The notes beneath the pieces are model-generated. The model did no database searches. It was not told the DNA's origin and was given only the letters and a program-made list of their open reading frames with translations. 14,335 nt of DNA from Deltaproteobacteria bacterium (GTDB lineage Bacteria; Bdellovibrionota; UBA1018; UBA923). The stretch is taken from contig JACQAW010000275.1 of NCBI GenBank assembly GCA_016194725.1, positions 1 through 14,335 on the forward strand. Reading direction: 5' to 3'. How positions within the stretch are numbered: position 1 is the first letter of the stretch; every line of letters starts with the position of its first letter. Below are positions 7,163-14,175 of this stretch, in pieces. Made by a program: the position numbers and the translations under genes.

Positions 7163-7834
7163 ATGCGCATAAACGGGCTTTCACTCATCATCAGCATGGC
7201 AACTCGGGAATTGAACGACCCCCTGATCAATCATTACGAGAAAGCCATCATCCTGGGCGCGTTTCGCGAGGATGTCTGGTACATTCCCGGCGTAAAGAGC
7301 GTCATCGAGCATCTTTCGCTGAGTCACTTTTATGGCTCGGGCCTGCCTGGAGGTTTTTTCCCGTTTCTTTGGCCAGGGGCCAGAGCCAAGAGCAATCGTT
7401 TCCACGCGCGTGCCGTGAATCATTTCCGCGCGGGCAATAAAGCGGCGGCCTTCGTGCAACTGGGCCGCGCCGCGCATCTGCTGGCCGACATGGCGTGCCC
7501 CGTGCACGTGCATCGCGTGGTGCACGAAACCGACCCCTACGAGTGGTTCATCGAAGGCAACCGGGCCAGGCTCCTGGCGTTGCCCGCGGTGCGCAGCCAA
7601 ACCGAACCCAAGCGCGCCTCGGATCTGATCGAGGCCATGTCGAGGTTCACCGAATCCTTTGAGTCTGATAAAACCAATAGCCCTCACGGCAGGCTGCTCA
7701 GGCGGCTGGGCGCGCGATCGATTTTGACTCGTGAAACCGTGGCGGCGCAGGCCGAAAAAATAATCCCGGTCGCGGCCGGCCACACCGCGGCGCTGTTTCA
7801 GCTTTTTCTGCGCCGGGCAGGCAAGCGCGCGTGA
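7163..7834 (+). CDS. Zinc-dependent phospholipase C / S1-P1 nuclease-like protein
   Basis: 223 residues from ATG 7163, preceded by AAGGGA at a good distance; a second in-frame ATG at 7196 is possible. The key segment is GRAAHLLADMACPVHVH (101-117): His105, Asp109 and His115 reproduce the His-x3-Asp-x5-His metal spacing of Zn-dependent phospholipase C, and the following HETDPYEWFIEGN offers further His/Asp/Glu ligands (H121, D124, E127). Earlier His50 and His55 (VIEHLSLSHFYG) may also bind metal. Family members hydrolyse phospholipid headgroups or nucleic acid phosphodiesters. There is no convincing signal peptide, which is unusual for secreted members of the family. It opens a three-gene plus-strand operon with two membrane proteins, pointing to lipid rather than nucleic acid chemistry; that is inference. 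Confidence 0.72.
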   Translation: MRINGLSLIISMATRELNDPLINHYEKAIILGAFREDVWYIPGVKSVIEHLSLSHFYGSGLPGGFFPFLWPGARAKSNRFHARAVNHFRAGNKAAAFVQLGRAAHLLADMACPVHVHRVVHETDPYEWFIEGNRARLLALPAVRSQTEPKRASDLIEAMSRFTESFESDKTNSPHGRLLRRLGARSILTRETVAAQAEKIIPVAAGHTAALFQLFLRRAGKRA

Positions 7835-8379
7835 AGCGCCTACGCTGTCTTGGAGCCCTTCCGCTCGTGTTTTTCGCGTGGACGGCGTACGGATATTTTC
7901 AGAATGGCAACCAGGCCGAGCTGTGGTGGATCTGCAATGTTTCGAACGTGGCCCTGGGCATTGGAATGCTCGCGGCGTGGCCGGGGCTGACCTGGATCGC
8001 GACGCTTTGGATTTTGCTGGGCATCGGCCCCTGGCTCCTGGACGGCTTTTCGGTGAGCGGCTTTCAGGCGCACAGCTTTTTCACTCACCTGGGCAGCGCC
8101 GCCCTGGGCCTGTACGCCATGTCCCGCCTGCCCGCGAAACCGGGCATCTGGTGGCGTGCCGCGCTTTTCTTTTATGGCGTGCAGCTCGCAACCAGGCTGG
8201 CCACCGGCCCGCGCTTCAACGTCAACCAGGTGTACGACATGCACGAGTCGTTTCGCGCGCAGTTCACGAGCTATTGGGTTTACTTCGCGCTGAACACGGT
8301 GTTTTTTGTCGCGGGGCTTTTGGCTCTGGAGTTGCTGCTTCGTAAAACCATCGCACGCGCCGGACGGATGCGTGGCTGA
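7831..8379 (+). CDS. Small multi-pass membrane protein, unknown function
   Basis: 182 residues starting at GTG 7831, which overlaps the TGA of the phospholipase-like gene by four bases (GTGA), so translation is coupled. The sequence is mostly hydrophobic with about five predicted membrane segments: LPLVFFAWTAYGYF, WWICNVSNVALGIGMLAAW, LTWIATLWILLGIGPWLL, an HLGSAALGLYAM region, and a C-terminal YWVYFALNTVFFVAGLLALE. Polar stretches between them include PRFNVNQVYDMHESFRAQF. I do not recognise the family. Its position between a phospholipase-like enzyme and a flippase-like protein suggests a membrane role in the same process. Basic residues at both ends (KRLRC, RKTIARAGRMRG) favour cytoplasmic termini. 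Confidence 0.75.
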   Translation: MKRLRCLGALPLVFFAWTAYGYFQNGNQAELWWICNVSNVALGIGMLAAWPGLTWIATLWILLGIGPWLLDGFSVSGFQAHSFFTHLGSAALGLYAMSRLPAKPGIWWRAALFFYGVQLATRLATGPRFNVNQVYDMHESFRAQFTSYWVYFALNTVFFVAGLLALELLLRKTIARAGRMRG

Positions 8380-9385
8380 TCGCAAGATTTTATTCTGGGG
8401 CATCTGCCTCGTGGCAACACTGGCTGCGGCACCATTTTTTTTCGCCCATTTCACCGGCGGATTTTCAGCTTACGCCCAGGCCCTGAGCCGCATCTCGGCG
8501 GCGCACTGGGCGGTGATCTTAATGTCGACCGTGGCGTTTTACCTGCTCGACTATCTTCGCTTCTATTCGCTGCTGGCAATTTTCGATTTCAAGCTGCCCA
8601 TCACCGTCGCCCTCAAGCTGACGTGCGTCAGCTACTTCGTGTCCTCGCTCACGCCGTCAGCCGAGCTGCACCTTCCCGCCATGGTATTTCTGCTCGTACG
8701 CGAGGGAGTGGCCGTGGGAACCGCCACCGCCGTTACGATCACCAAGAGCATATACATGACGTTGTGGATCTGCGCCATCGCGCTGGTGTCGCTCGAGCTG
8801 CGTGGCGACGTGCACGTGCCCGAACACCTTGCGCGGCACCTTCCTCTCTACCTACTACCAATGGCCTCGCTGGTCGCCTTTCTGGGCCTGGTCGTGCTTT
8901 TTCCGCGCCAGATTCATGCTTGGGCCGAGCGAAGGCTTACCTTTGTCGTAAAGCCAGTGTGGCAGGGCAAAATCATTCAAGGCGTCGACCATGCAGCCCA
9001 GGCCTTGTCAAAGATCGCCAGCTCCACGCATTACATGCACCTTGTTTGTCACGCCGGTTCGATTGCGTTCGTACTGATGTACGGGTGGATCGGCTACGTG
9101 ATTTGCCACGGCTTGGGCTTGGCGGTTCCCCTAGGCAAAGCAATCACGGTATTCAGCAATGGCCTGATGGTCGCTTACCTTTCACCGGTCCCAGGTTCAG
9201 TGGGTATTACCGAGGTGATGACGAACTACCTGCTTGATCCGGCGTTGACGAATTTGGGAATGGCGGCGGTGCTCACGCAAAGAATCTTGTGCTGGTATAT
9301 CGTGATCGTGCCGGGAAGTCTTTTGCTGGTGAGCTCGCTTCGAGGGATGAGTTTGCGTAAGGCGCTGCTGGGAGAAAAAAGCTAA
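8372..9385 (+). CDS. Multi-pass membrane protein of the lysylphosphatidylglycerol synthase TM / flippase-like family
   Basis: 337 residues from GTG 8372, which overlaps the previous stop by eight bases and follows GGACGGA; an open frame reaching back to 8306 would overlap the previous gene much more and lacks a start signal. About seven to eight hydrophobic segments span the protein. The C-terminal portion, LSPVPGSVGITEVMTNYLL followed by TQRILCWYIVIVPGSLLL, matches the conserved end of the family (PG-x-x-G-x-x-E, then R-x-x-x-Y/W). This family (the transmembrane half of MprF, and AglD-like proteins) acts in lipid or polyprenol-linked translocation. No aminoacyl-transferase half is present, so lipid flipping or an accessory role is likelier than lysyl transfer. 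It is the last gene of the operon. Confidence 0.75.
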   Translation: MADRKILFWGICLVATLAAAPFFFAHFTGGFSAYAQALSRISAAHWAVILMSTVAFYLLDYLRFYSLLAIFDFKLPITVALKLTCVSYFVSSLTPSAELHLPAMVFLLVREGVAVGTATAVTITKSIYMTLWICAIALVSLELRGDVHVPEHLARHLPLYLLPMASLVAFLGLVVLFPRQIHAWAERRLTFVVKPVWQGKIIQGVDHAAQALSKIASSTHYMHLVCHAGSIAFVLMYGWIGYVICHGLGLAVPLGKAITVFSNGLMVAYLSPVPGSVGITEVMTNYLLDPALTNLGMAAVLTQRILCWYIVIVPGSLLLVSSLRGMSLRKALLGEKS

Positions 9386-9518
9386 ACTCCGGGGTCTGGT
9401 GACTCTTCCCATAATTTTGAGTCTACTCAGGACCAAGACACAAATGAAACATCTCTCTATCGTCGCCTGAATGTCTTGAAACTAGCAAATTCAATGACTT
9501 GTCGCATTATATCAGTGT
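9386..9518. other. AT-rich non-coding stretch before the toxin-antitoxin remnant
   Basis: Base composition drops sharply compared with the gene to the left. I see no coding frame. A short inverted repeat GACTC/GAGTC (about 9401-9422) has a 12-base loop and no T-run, so I do not call a terminator. Confidence 0.4.
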
Positions 9519-9547
9519 TTGTATTAGGCACACGAAAGGCATACAAT
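9519..9547 (+). promoter_or_regulatory. Promoter of the toxin-antitoxin remnant
   Basis: -35 TTGTAT (9519-9524), 17-base spacer, -10 TACAAT (9542-9547), then only six bases to the ATG at 9554. The spacing predicts a leaderless transcript for the toxin stub; the antitoxin ATG at 9630 would then sit about 75 bases into the mRNA. Confidence 0.6.
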
Positions 9548-9553
9548 AGGCTC

Positions 9554-9629
9554 ATGAGGCCCTTTCGCTGGGATGAGGACAAACAACACCTTACTGAGCG
9601 AGAGAGGCATTAGCGTTGAGATAGTTAAT
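9554..9629 (+). pseudogene. BrnT-type toxin remnant (N-terminal stub, frameshifted)
   Basis: From ATG 9554 the frame reads MRPFRWDEDKQHLTERERH and stops at TAG 9611-9613. BrnT-type toxins begin with F-x-W-D-x-x-K followed by (L)-x-x-R/HGISFE-x-V. Here the first half (FRWDEDK) is in one frame and the second half (LLSERGISVEIVN) is in the next, joined by a one-base shift around 9590. The second half then runs directly into the antitoxin start, so the remaining two thirds of the toxin are missing. This looks like an inactivating frameshift plus an internal deletion. Toxicity is not expected from what is left. Confidence 0.7.
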
Positions 9630-10070
9630 ATGAATCAAATTAGAAAAAAAAATCCAGTTCAACTCAACTCTGAAGAAGAAGCACTCGAACGTTCATTTGG
9701 AACTGACGAATGGATTGACTCAAAAGATGATGTGGAGAGAAGCAATGCTATCCTTGCTGCAAAACTGACCAAATCAGAGCGCACAAATGTGCGCCTTGCG
9801 CCTGAAGATCTTGAAGGGATTAAACTTAAAGCTCAGGAAAAGGGGCTGGGTTACCAAACTCTAATCGCAAGCCTCGTGCATCAATATGTCAAAGGTAGCC
9901 TAGTTGAACTTGATACCGCAGTTACAGAGCTTGCAATGCGCATGGCCAAGAAACTATCCGGTGCGCAACACAAGACTTCGCGCTCTGCGCGACCCAAGCC
10001 ACAAAGAAGAGAAATTCCAGTTCTCACGAAGACTTTCAAAAAACATCGCAAACGAGAGGCTCAGGGATAA
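9630..10070 (+). CDS. CopG/BrnA-type antitoxin with a long basic C-terminal extension
   Basis: 146 residues from ATG 9630; an in-frame ATG at 9573 would add 19 residues that derive from the toxin stub. The middle matches the CopG-type antitoxins that accompany BrnT-like toxins: NSEEEALERSFGTDEW, then TNVRLAPEDLEGIKLKAQEKG and LGYQTLIASLVHQYVKGSL, the ribbon-helix-helix DNA-binding unit. Known relatives usually end soon after the KGSLVE position, at roughly 95 residues. Here about 50 more follow, rich in Lys and Arg (TSRSARPKPQRR, KTFKKHRKREAQG). It presumably bound its own promoter and neutralised the toxin by DNA-binding autoregulation; with the toxin gone it is an orphan. Base composition is much more AT-rich than the neighbours, suggesting transfer. 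Confidence 0.75.
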   Translation: MNQIRKKNPVQLNSEEEALERSFGTDEWIDSKDDVERSNAILAAKLTKSERTNVRLAPEDLEGIKLKAQEKGLGYQTLIASLVHQYVKGSLVELDTAVTELAMRMAKKLSGAQHKTSRSARPKPQRREIPVLTKTFKKHRKREAQG

Positions 10071-10205
10071 CCTGCTTGGACGGCAAGCGTAGCAAAATGT
10101 GGCCAATGAATGAACGCGGAGCCAGGGGGCGGCACGGGTTCGGGCACAGGGCCCGGATCGGGTACCGTTCACGGGTCACTGGCTACAGGCTACGGGCTTC
10201 CAGTC
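10071..10205. repeat. Non-coding stretch with short direct repeats
   Basis: No gene seen. GTCACTGGC occurs at 10175-10183 and again at 10203-10211; GGCTACA/GGCTACG lie in tandem (10181-10194), and several CGGG-containing units surround them. The pattern resembles small intergenic repeats that can be dispersed in a genome, but only one copy is visible here. Confidence 0.45.
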
Positions 10206-10265
10206 ACTGGCCAAACTTTGGACTTTGGAATTCACTTAAAATCCAAAGTCCAAAATGCGGCCAGT
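10206..10265. repeat. Large two-part hairpin between convergent genes
   Basis: A perfect 13-base inner stem, TTTGGACTTTGGA (10217-10229) against TCCAAAGTCCAAA (10242-10254), encloses a 12-base AT-rich loop. It is flanked by a 7-base outer stem, ACTGGCC (10206-10212) against GGCCAGT (10259-10265), with a 4-base internal bulge on each side. It lies 8 bases beyond the stop of the radical SAM gene, between two converging genes. No T-run follows on either strand, so it is not a textbook intrinsic terminator, but it may stop or protect transcripts from both sides, or be a REP-like element. Confidence 0.75.
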
Positions 10266-10273
10266 CTCTTCGC

Positions 10274-11287
10274 TCACGGTCCCATCCGTCCCATCAAATC
10301 CCGAAACGCATTGAGACTGGCGCCATTTCCCAGAATTTGCCCGAATCCCCGACAAAGCGTCCAGCAATCCTGACAAGTCTTCACTTCCTCGACCCGTTCC
10401 AGCCGCTTGTGAATCTCGTAAATCGCCTCGTCTCGCACGTTGCCCACGGGGTGATCGATTTTTTCGATGCAGGTCGAAACATACCCCAGATGATCGATAT
10501 TGAAGCTCTGCTGGCCCGCGCGGCACTGGGGCAAGTCCCCGCCCGTGACAAACGAGTCGAAGCGGCGAAGATAATCACGGAAGATGCGAAAGTGGGCGTG
10601 CTTGCGCCAGAGGCGCTCCAAGTCAACGCTCAGGGGTGCCGTGGGAAACTGATCCACCGACTCCTTGCCCCGGCGAAAGCCTTTGCGCGAAATCAAAGTG
10701 ATGTTGTGGCCCACTCCATGCTCGCCACTCATTTCGAGCAGCCGCTCAAAATCGGCCTGATTGTCTTTCATCAGAACGGTCATGACGTGAACCTGCTTGC
10801 CGCCGCCGGGTGCCGCGCCCTTGAATGCTTCAATCGCCGCCCATGCCCTTTCATATGTTCCCTTGGCGCCGCGTTTGGCGTCGTGGCGCGCGGCATCGGG
10901 ATAGTCGATCGACACGCCTACTTGATGAAGGCCGGCGTCGAAAAGTTTCCGCGCATTTTCGGGCGTGACATACCAGCCATTCGTATAAAGCACGGGAAGA
11001 TGCTGTTCGCCGAACACGCGCACGATCTCGATCAGGTCGGGCCGAATAAAAGGTTCGCCGCCTTCGATTGAAATCAGAAAAGTTCCCAGCCTGGCCAGGT
11101 CGCTGGCAAGCTTGCGGTAATCTTCAATCGTCAGCTCTTCGCGAGGATGCGCCCCGTTGGGCCAGAAATCGCAAAAGCTGCACTTGAGATTGCAGCGATT
11201 GGTGACTTGAATCAAAACATTGAACGGCTTGCGCGCCACCAGGCCGGCTCCGAATCGCAGATACACCGATTGCTTATCAAGGTTCAT
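10274..11287 (-). CDS. Radical SAM protein with SPASM-like C-terminal domain
   Basis: 337 residues from ATG 11287, which overlaps the end of the 72-residue gene. The motif CNLKCSFC (Cys32, Cys36, Cys39) binds the SAM-reactive [4Fe-4S] cluster, and GGEPF (76-80) contacts SAM. The C-terminus has Cys255, then 12 residues, Gly268, four residues, Cys273: the C-x9-15-G-x4-C signature of SPASM/twitch domains. It is followed by C305-x2-C308-x3-C312, which should hold a further cluster. Such enzymes modify peptides or proteins, or act in cofactor and lipid biosynthesis; the substrate here is unknown. The only close partner is the small upstream gene. No Shine-Dalgarno is evident before the ATG, consistent with translational coupling to that gene. 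It is divergent from the ABC permease. Confidence 0.88.
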   Translation of the reverse strand: MNLDKQSVYLRFGAGLVARKPFNVLIQVTNRCNLKCSFCDFWPNGAHPREELTIEDYRKLASDLARLGTFLISIEGGEPFIRPDLIEIVRVFGEQHLPVLYTNGWYVTPENARKLFDAGLHQVGVSIDYPDAARHDAKRGAKGTYERAWAAIEAFKGAAPGGGKQVHVMTVLMKDNQADFERLLEMSGEHGVGHNITLISRKGFRRGKESVDQFPTAPLSVDLERLWRKHAHFRIFRDYLRRFDSFVTGGDLPQCRAGQQSFNIDHLGYVSTCIEKIDHPVGNVRDEAIYEIHKRLERVEEVKTCQDCWTLCRGFGQILGNGASLNAFRDLMGRMGP

Positions 11288-11495
11288 GGGTTGTTTTGCA
11301 CTCTTGCTGACATTCGGCGATTAACTTGAGCAAATCAGAATAGGTACGGTCACCTCCGTGCTTGCGGCAGAAGTCTTCGAGGTGAGAAAACCACTGTTTG
11401 AGCCCTTCGGGCGGCATCTCGAGAGCGCCCATTATTTCAGCCAGCACGGGGTCGGTCATGAGACCATGATGGCCCAAGATCCTTTCGGTCGCCAC
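11277..11495 (-). CDS. 72-residue protein coupled to the radical SAM enzyme, unknown function
   Basis: Starts at GTG 11495 with TTGGAG five bases upstream; an ATG at 11459 is an alternative giving 60 residues. Its end overlaps the radical SAM start by 11 bases. The sequence is charged and helical, with a proline hinge (MPPEGLKQWF) and three cysteines (43, 62, 66) in its last 30 residues, ending CQQECKTTHEP. I recognise no family. Possible roles are a partner or carrier protein, or a substrate peptide of the radical SAM enzyme. The gene arrangement supports a shared role but does not say which. Confidence 0.6.
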   Translation of the reverse strand: MATERILGHHGLMTDPVLAEIMGALEMPPEGLKQWFSHLEDFCRKHGGDRTYSDLLKLIAECQQECKTTHEP

Positions 11496-11553
11496 AGGAA
11501 CTCCAAAACCTATATTTTATCAATAATTACAATAATTTATATACACGTTCAAT

Positions 11554-11584
11554 TGTTGACTATTTTAATCAACATTAGTATACT
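11554..11584 (+). promoter_or_regulatory. ABC permease promoter with overlapping inverted repeat
   Basis: -35 TTGACT (11556-11561), 17-base spacer, -10 TATACT (11579-11584), then seven bases to the ATG at 11592: near-consensus and apparently leaderless. An inverted repeat TGTTGA (11554-11559) / TCAACA (11569-11574) covers the -35 box and part of the spacer, where a repressor would block polymerase. The region 11500-11584 is markedly AT-rich and also serves the divergent radical SAM unit. Confidence 0.65.
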
Positions 11585-11591
11585 CCGCCCG

Positions 11592-14162
11592 ATGATTCTT
11601 CTGCGGTACGTATCACTTCGCCACCTTCGCCTGAAGCCCATCCGGGTGGCTCTCGCCATTCTGGGCATCTGCTGTGGAACCGCATTATACGTGGCGCTGT
11701 CGATGATCAATTCCGCGACCTCGGTATTTTTCCATGAAAGTGTCGCGGCGGTTTCGGGCAACGCCACGCTTCTGGTTTCAGCCGGGCCCGCGGGGTTTCC
11801 TGAAAAGCTGGGGGCTCTTGTCGAAAAAGTCGAAGGTGTCACCAGCGCCACTCCCATTATCGAAGCGCGCAGCTGGCTACTCTCGAGCGACGAATCGATT
11901 CTGGTTCTGGGCGTGGATCTGCTGGCTAATCCCGTCGCGCGCGGTAACAAATCTTCTGCAAAACCCATCGTGCAGGACGCTCTGTCTTTCATGAACCATG
12001 CCGACAGCATTATCGTGACACGGAGTTTTGCCGACGCTCATCGCCTTAAGCTGGGCGAACGGCTCAGGACCTCGACCGCAAACGGCGTGGCTCGGCTCGT
12101 GGTCCGCGGCGTGCTCGAAAACACCGATCTTGCGCAAGCATACGGCGGCAACGTCGCGATCATGGACATCGACGCCGCCAGAATCGCCTTCGGAAAAACA
12201 GCCAAAACCGACCGTCTCGATGTGGTGACGGCAAAGGCGGCGGACGTGGACCAGGTCGCGGCACGCATACGCGCGGCGGTCGGCGCCGGTTACACCGTTC
12301 AACGACCTGCGCTGCTGTCTGAGCAAATGAACCGCACGGTGGAGTCGTTTCAGTTTTTGACTCATCTGCTGACCATGCTGGCTTTGATCGTGGGCGTGCT
12401 GATGATCTCAAGCTGCGTGGCCATCTCGGTGGCTGAGCGCAGCCGTGAAATCGGCTCGCTGCGCGCCATGGGAACCACGCGTGGCACCATCATCCAGCTT
12501 TTTGTTTTCGAAGCGCTCTTCATGGGCTCGCTGGGATCGGTGCTCGGTATTGCTTTGGGGCGCGGCATGGCCGGACTGATGGTCAAGGCTGTCACCACCG
12601 CGCTGGCAGAAACTTCGGCGCATCACATTGAAACCGCGCAGCTCAGGCTTACCGGCAGCATGTGCCTCACCGCAGTGGCCATCGGCGCCCTGACCTCGCT
12701 GGTAGCCGCAATCTGGCCGGCGCTGAAGGCCGCACGAATTCCGCCCGTCGAAGCCATGAAAGCCATGGATTCGGGTTCGGAAAAAACCACCCGGCGCCTT
12801 GAAACCTTTCAGGTCTGGGGTGGACTGGGCCTGCTGGCTCTTTTTGCTGTCGGCGCGTCTTTGGTGAACACGCACACACCGGTGGTGTTCCAGGCGCTGA
12901 TTCAGGTTTTCGCGATCTTTGGAGTAGCCCTGCTGGGGCCCGTGCTCGTACTGGTCGCTCTTCGAATTTTCAGCGCGGCCACACCCGCTACGGCCGGCAT
13001 GGTGCCGCGCCTTGCAACGGAAAATGCGCTCAAAAATCCGGCGCGCACACGGTCGCAGGCCACCATTCTTCTTATCGGCCTGACGCTAGTGGTGGTCATT
13101 TCGTGCGTAAGCCAAAGCTTTAAGCAAACGCTTTTGAACTATTACAGCAAAACCCTGCATGCCGACCTGCTCATCAGCGCCACCGGCCGTTTTCACGACG
13201 CCGAAACACAGCTGCTCAGCCCCGCGCTTGGCGCGAAAATCAGGGCGGTAACCGGCGTGAAGGATATCTGCGAGGTGCGCGAGGTATCGTTCGAATATGA
13301 CGGCGGCACCGTTACCATTAAAAGTTACGGCGAGCCCGCGGCATCGGATAGCGAAGCGATGTTCGTTCTGCGCGATCGCGACGCCCACGAAGCCAGCACC
13401 GAGCTCTTTCACGCGTCGGATGCGGTGGTGCTGATCTCTGAAAATTTCGCTGCACGAACACGCAAGCGCTCGGGCGACTCCATCGAGCTGCGAACGCCAA
13501 GCGGGCTCCGGGCCTTTCGCATCATTGGAGTCGTGGCAGAATATACTGATCCGCAAGGCACGCTGGTCATTTCACGGGCAAGCTATCTGAAGTTTTTCCA
13601 CAGTGACCTGGTGGGCGGTTACGCCGTGCAGGTGCGGCCGGGTTTTGCACCCGCGGACGTTCGCCGCGCGCTGGACCACGCTTTGTCGAAGCAATACAAG
13701 CTTCAGATTCTTTCGAACGCCGAAATCAGGAGTCAGGTTGGCACGGTAATCGACTCCAGCTTCGCCTATACCAAAGCGGCCGAGCTGATGGCCTTGCTCG
13801 TGGCCATGCTGGGATTGATGGACACTATTTTCATCAGCGTATTTTCCCGCACCCGCGAGCTGGGGCTGATGCGCGCCATTGGCATGAACCGGAGCTCGAT
13901 TGGCCGCATGATTCTGCTCGAAGCGGCGCAGCAGGGCCTGGTGGCCGGAATTATCGCGGTGGGGCTGGGATCATTTATAAGCGTGATCTGGATTCGCAGC
14001 ATCCTGACCCATTCCCTGGGCTGGGCCATCGCGTTTCACTTTCCCTGGCCCGTCATGGTCTCGACTTTGGCTCTGGGCGTGGGCGTCACCGTCCTTGCTG
14101 CCTGGTATCCGGCCCGGCGTGCCGCGAATATTGAGATTGTCGACGCGCTGACCTGCCTCTAG
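11592..14162 (+). CDS. ABC transporter permease with duplicated FtsX/MacB-type domains
   Basis: 856 residues from ATG 11592. An open frame continues upstream to 11358 but its first 78 residues overlap the antisense 72-residue gene and cross the promoter. A first membrane helix (about 18-40) is followed by a periplasmic MacB-type core, then a block of helices with SVAERSREIGSLRAMGTT, the FtsX-domain signature. The second half repeats the plan: ALKNPARTRSQATILL, another large extracytoplasmic region, SRTRELGLMRAIGMNRSSI, and a final ILAAWYPARRAA-type end (LAAWYPARRAANIEIVDAL). Such permeases with two FtsX units export or extract lipids or lipoproteins with a separate LolD/MacB-type ATPase. No ATPase gene lies in the window, so it must be encoded elsewhere. 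The next gene starts 14 bases after the stop. Confidence 0.9.
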   Translation: MILLRYVSLRHLRLKPIRVALAILGICCGTALYVALSMINSATSVFFHESVAAVSGNATLLVSAGPAGFPEKLGALVEKVEGVTSATPIIEARSWLLSSDESILVLGVDLLANPVARGNKSSAKPIVQDALSFMNHADSIIVTRSFADAHRLKLGERLRTSTANGVARLVVRGVLENTDLAQAYGGNVAIMDIDAARIAFGKTAKTDRLDVVTAKAADVDQVAARIRAAVGAGYTVQRPALLSEQMNRTVESFQFLTHLLTMLALIVGVLMISSCVAISVAERSREIGSLRAMGTTRGTIIQLFVFEALFMGSLGSVLGIALGRGMAGLMVKAVTTALAETSAHHIETAQLRLTGSMCLTAVAIGALTSLVAAIWPALKAARIPPVEAMKAMDSGSEKTTRRLETFQVWGGLGLLALFAVGASLVNTHTPVVFQALIQVFAIFGVALLGPVLVLVALRIFSAATPATAGMVPRLATENALKNPARTRSQATILLIGLTLVVVISCVSQSFKQTLLNYYSKTLHADLLISATGRFHDAETQLLSPALGAKIRAVTGVKDICEVREVSFEYDGGTVTIKSYGEPAASDSEAMFVLRDRDAHEASTELFHASDAVVLISENFAARTRKRSGDSIELRTPSGLRAFRIIGVVAEYTDPQGTLVISRASYLKFFHSDLVGGYAVQVRPGFAPADVRRALDHALSKQYKLQILSNAEIRSQVGTVIDSSFAYTKAAELMALLVAMLGLMDTIFISVFSRTRELGLMRAIGMNRSSIGRMILLEAAQQGLVAGIIAVGLGSFISVIWIRSILTHSLGWAIAFHFPWPVMVSTLALGVGVTVLAAWYPARRAANIEIVDALTCL

Positions 14163-14168
14163 TATAAT
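14140..14168 (+). promoter_or_regulatory. Promoter of the Rieske gene, predicted leaderless
   Basis: -10 TATAAT (14163-14168) begins directly after the permease stop codon, and the ATG follows after exactly seven bases. A weaker -35 candidate TCGACG (14140-14145) lies 17 bases upstream, inside the permease coding sequence. The consensus -10 suggests the Rieske gene has its own start of transcription. Confidence 0.55.
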
Positions 14169-14175
14169 GACTCGT

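Noticed and set aside
8306..8371. Earlier start for the flippase-like protein
   Set aside because: It would overlap the previous gene by more than 70 bases; GTG 8372 has a purine-rich site before it and a short overlap typical of coupled genes.
9573..9629. Start of the antitoxin at ATG 9573
   Set aside because: The first 19 residues correspond to the BrnT toxin stub (LLSERGISVEIVN), not to the antitoxin family N-terminus.
11358..11591. 78-residue upstream extension of the ABC permease frame
   Set aside because: It crosses the predicted promoter, overlaps the antisense 72-residue gene, and the first residues typical of such permeases (ILLRYVSLRHLRLKP) follow the ATG at 11592.
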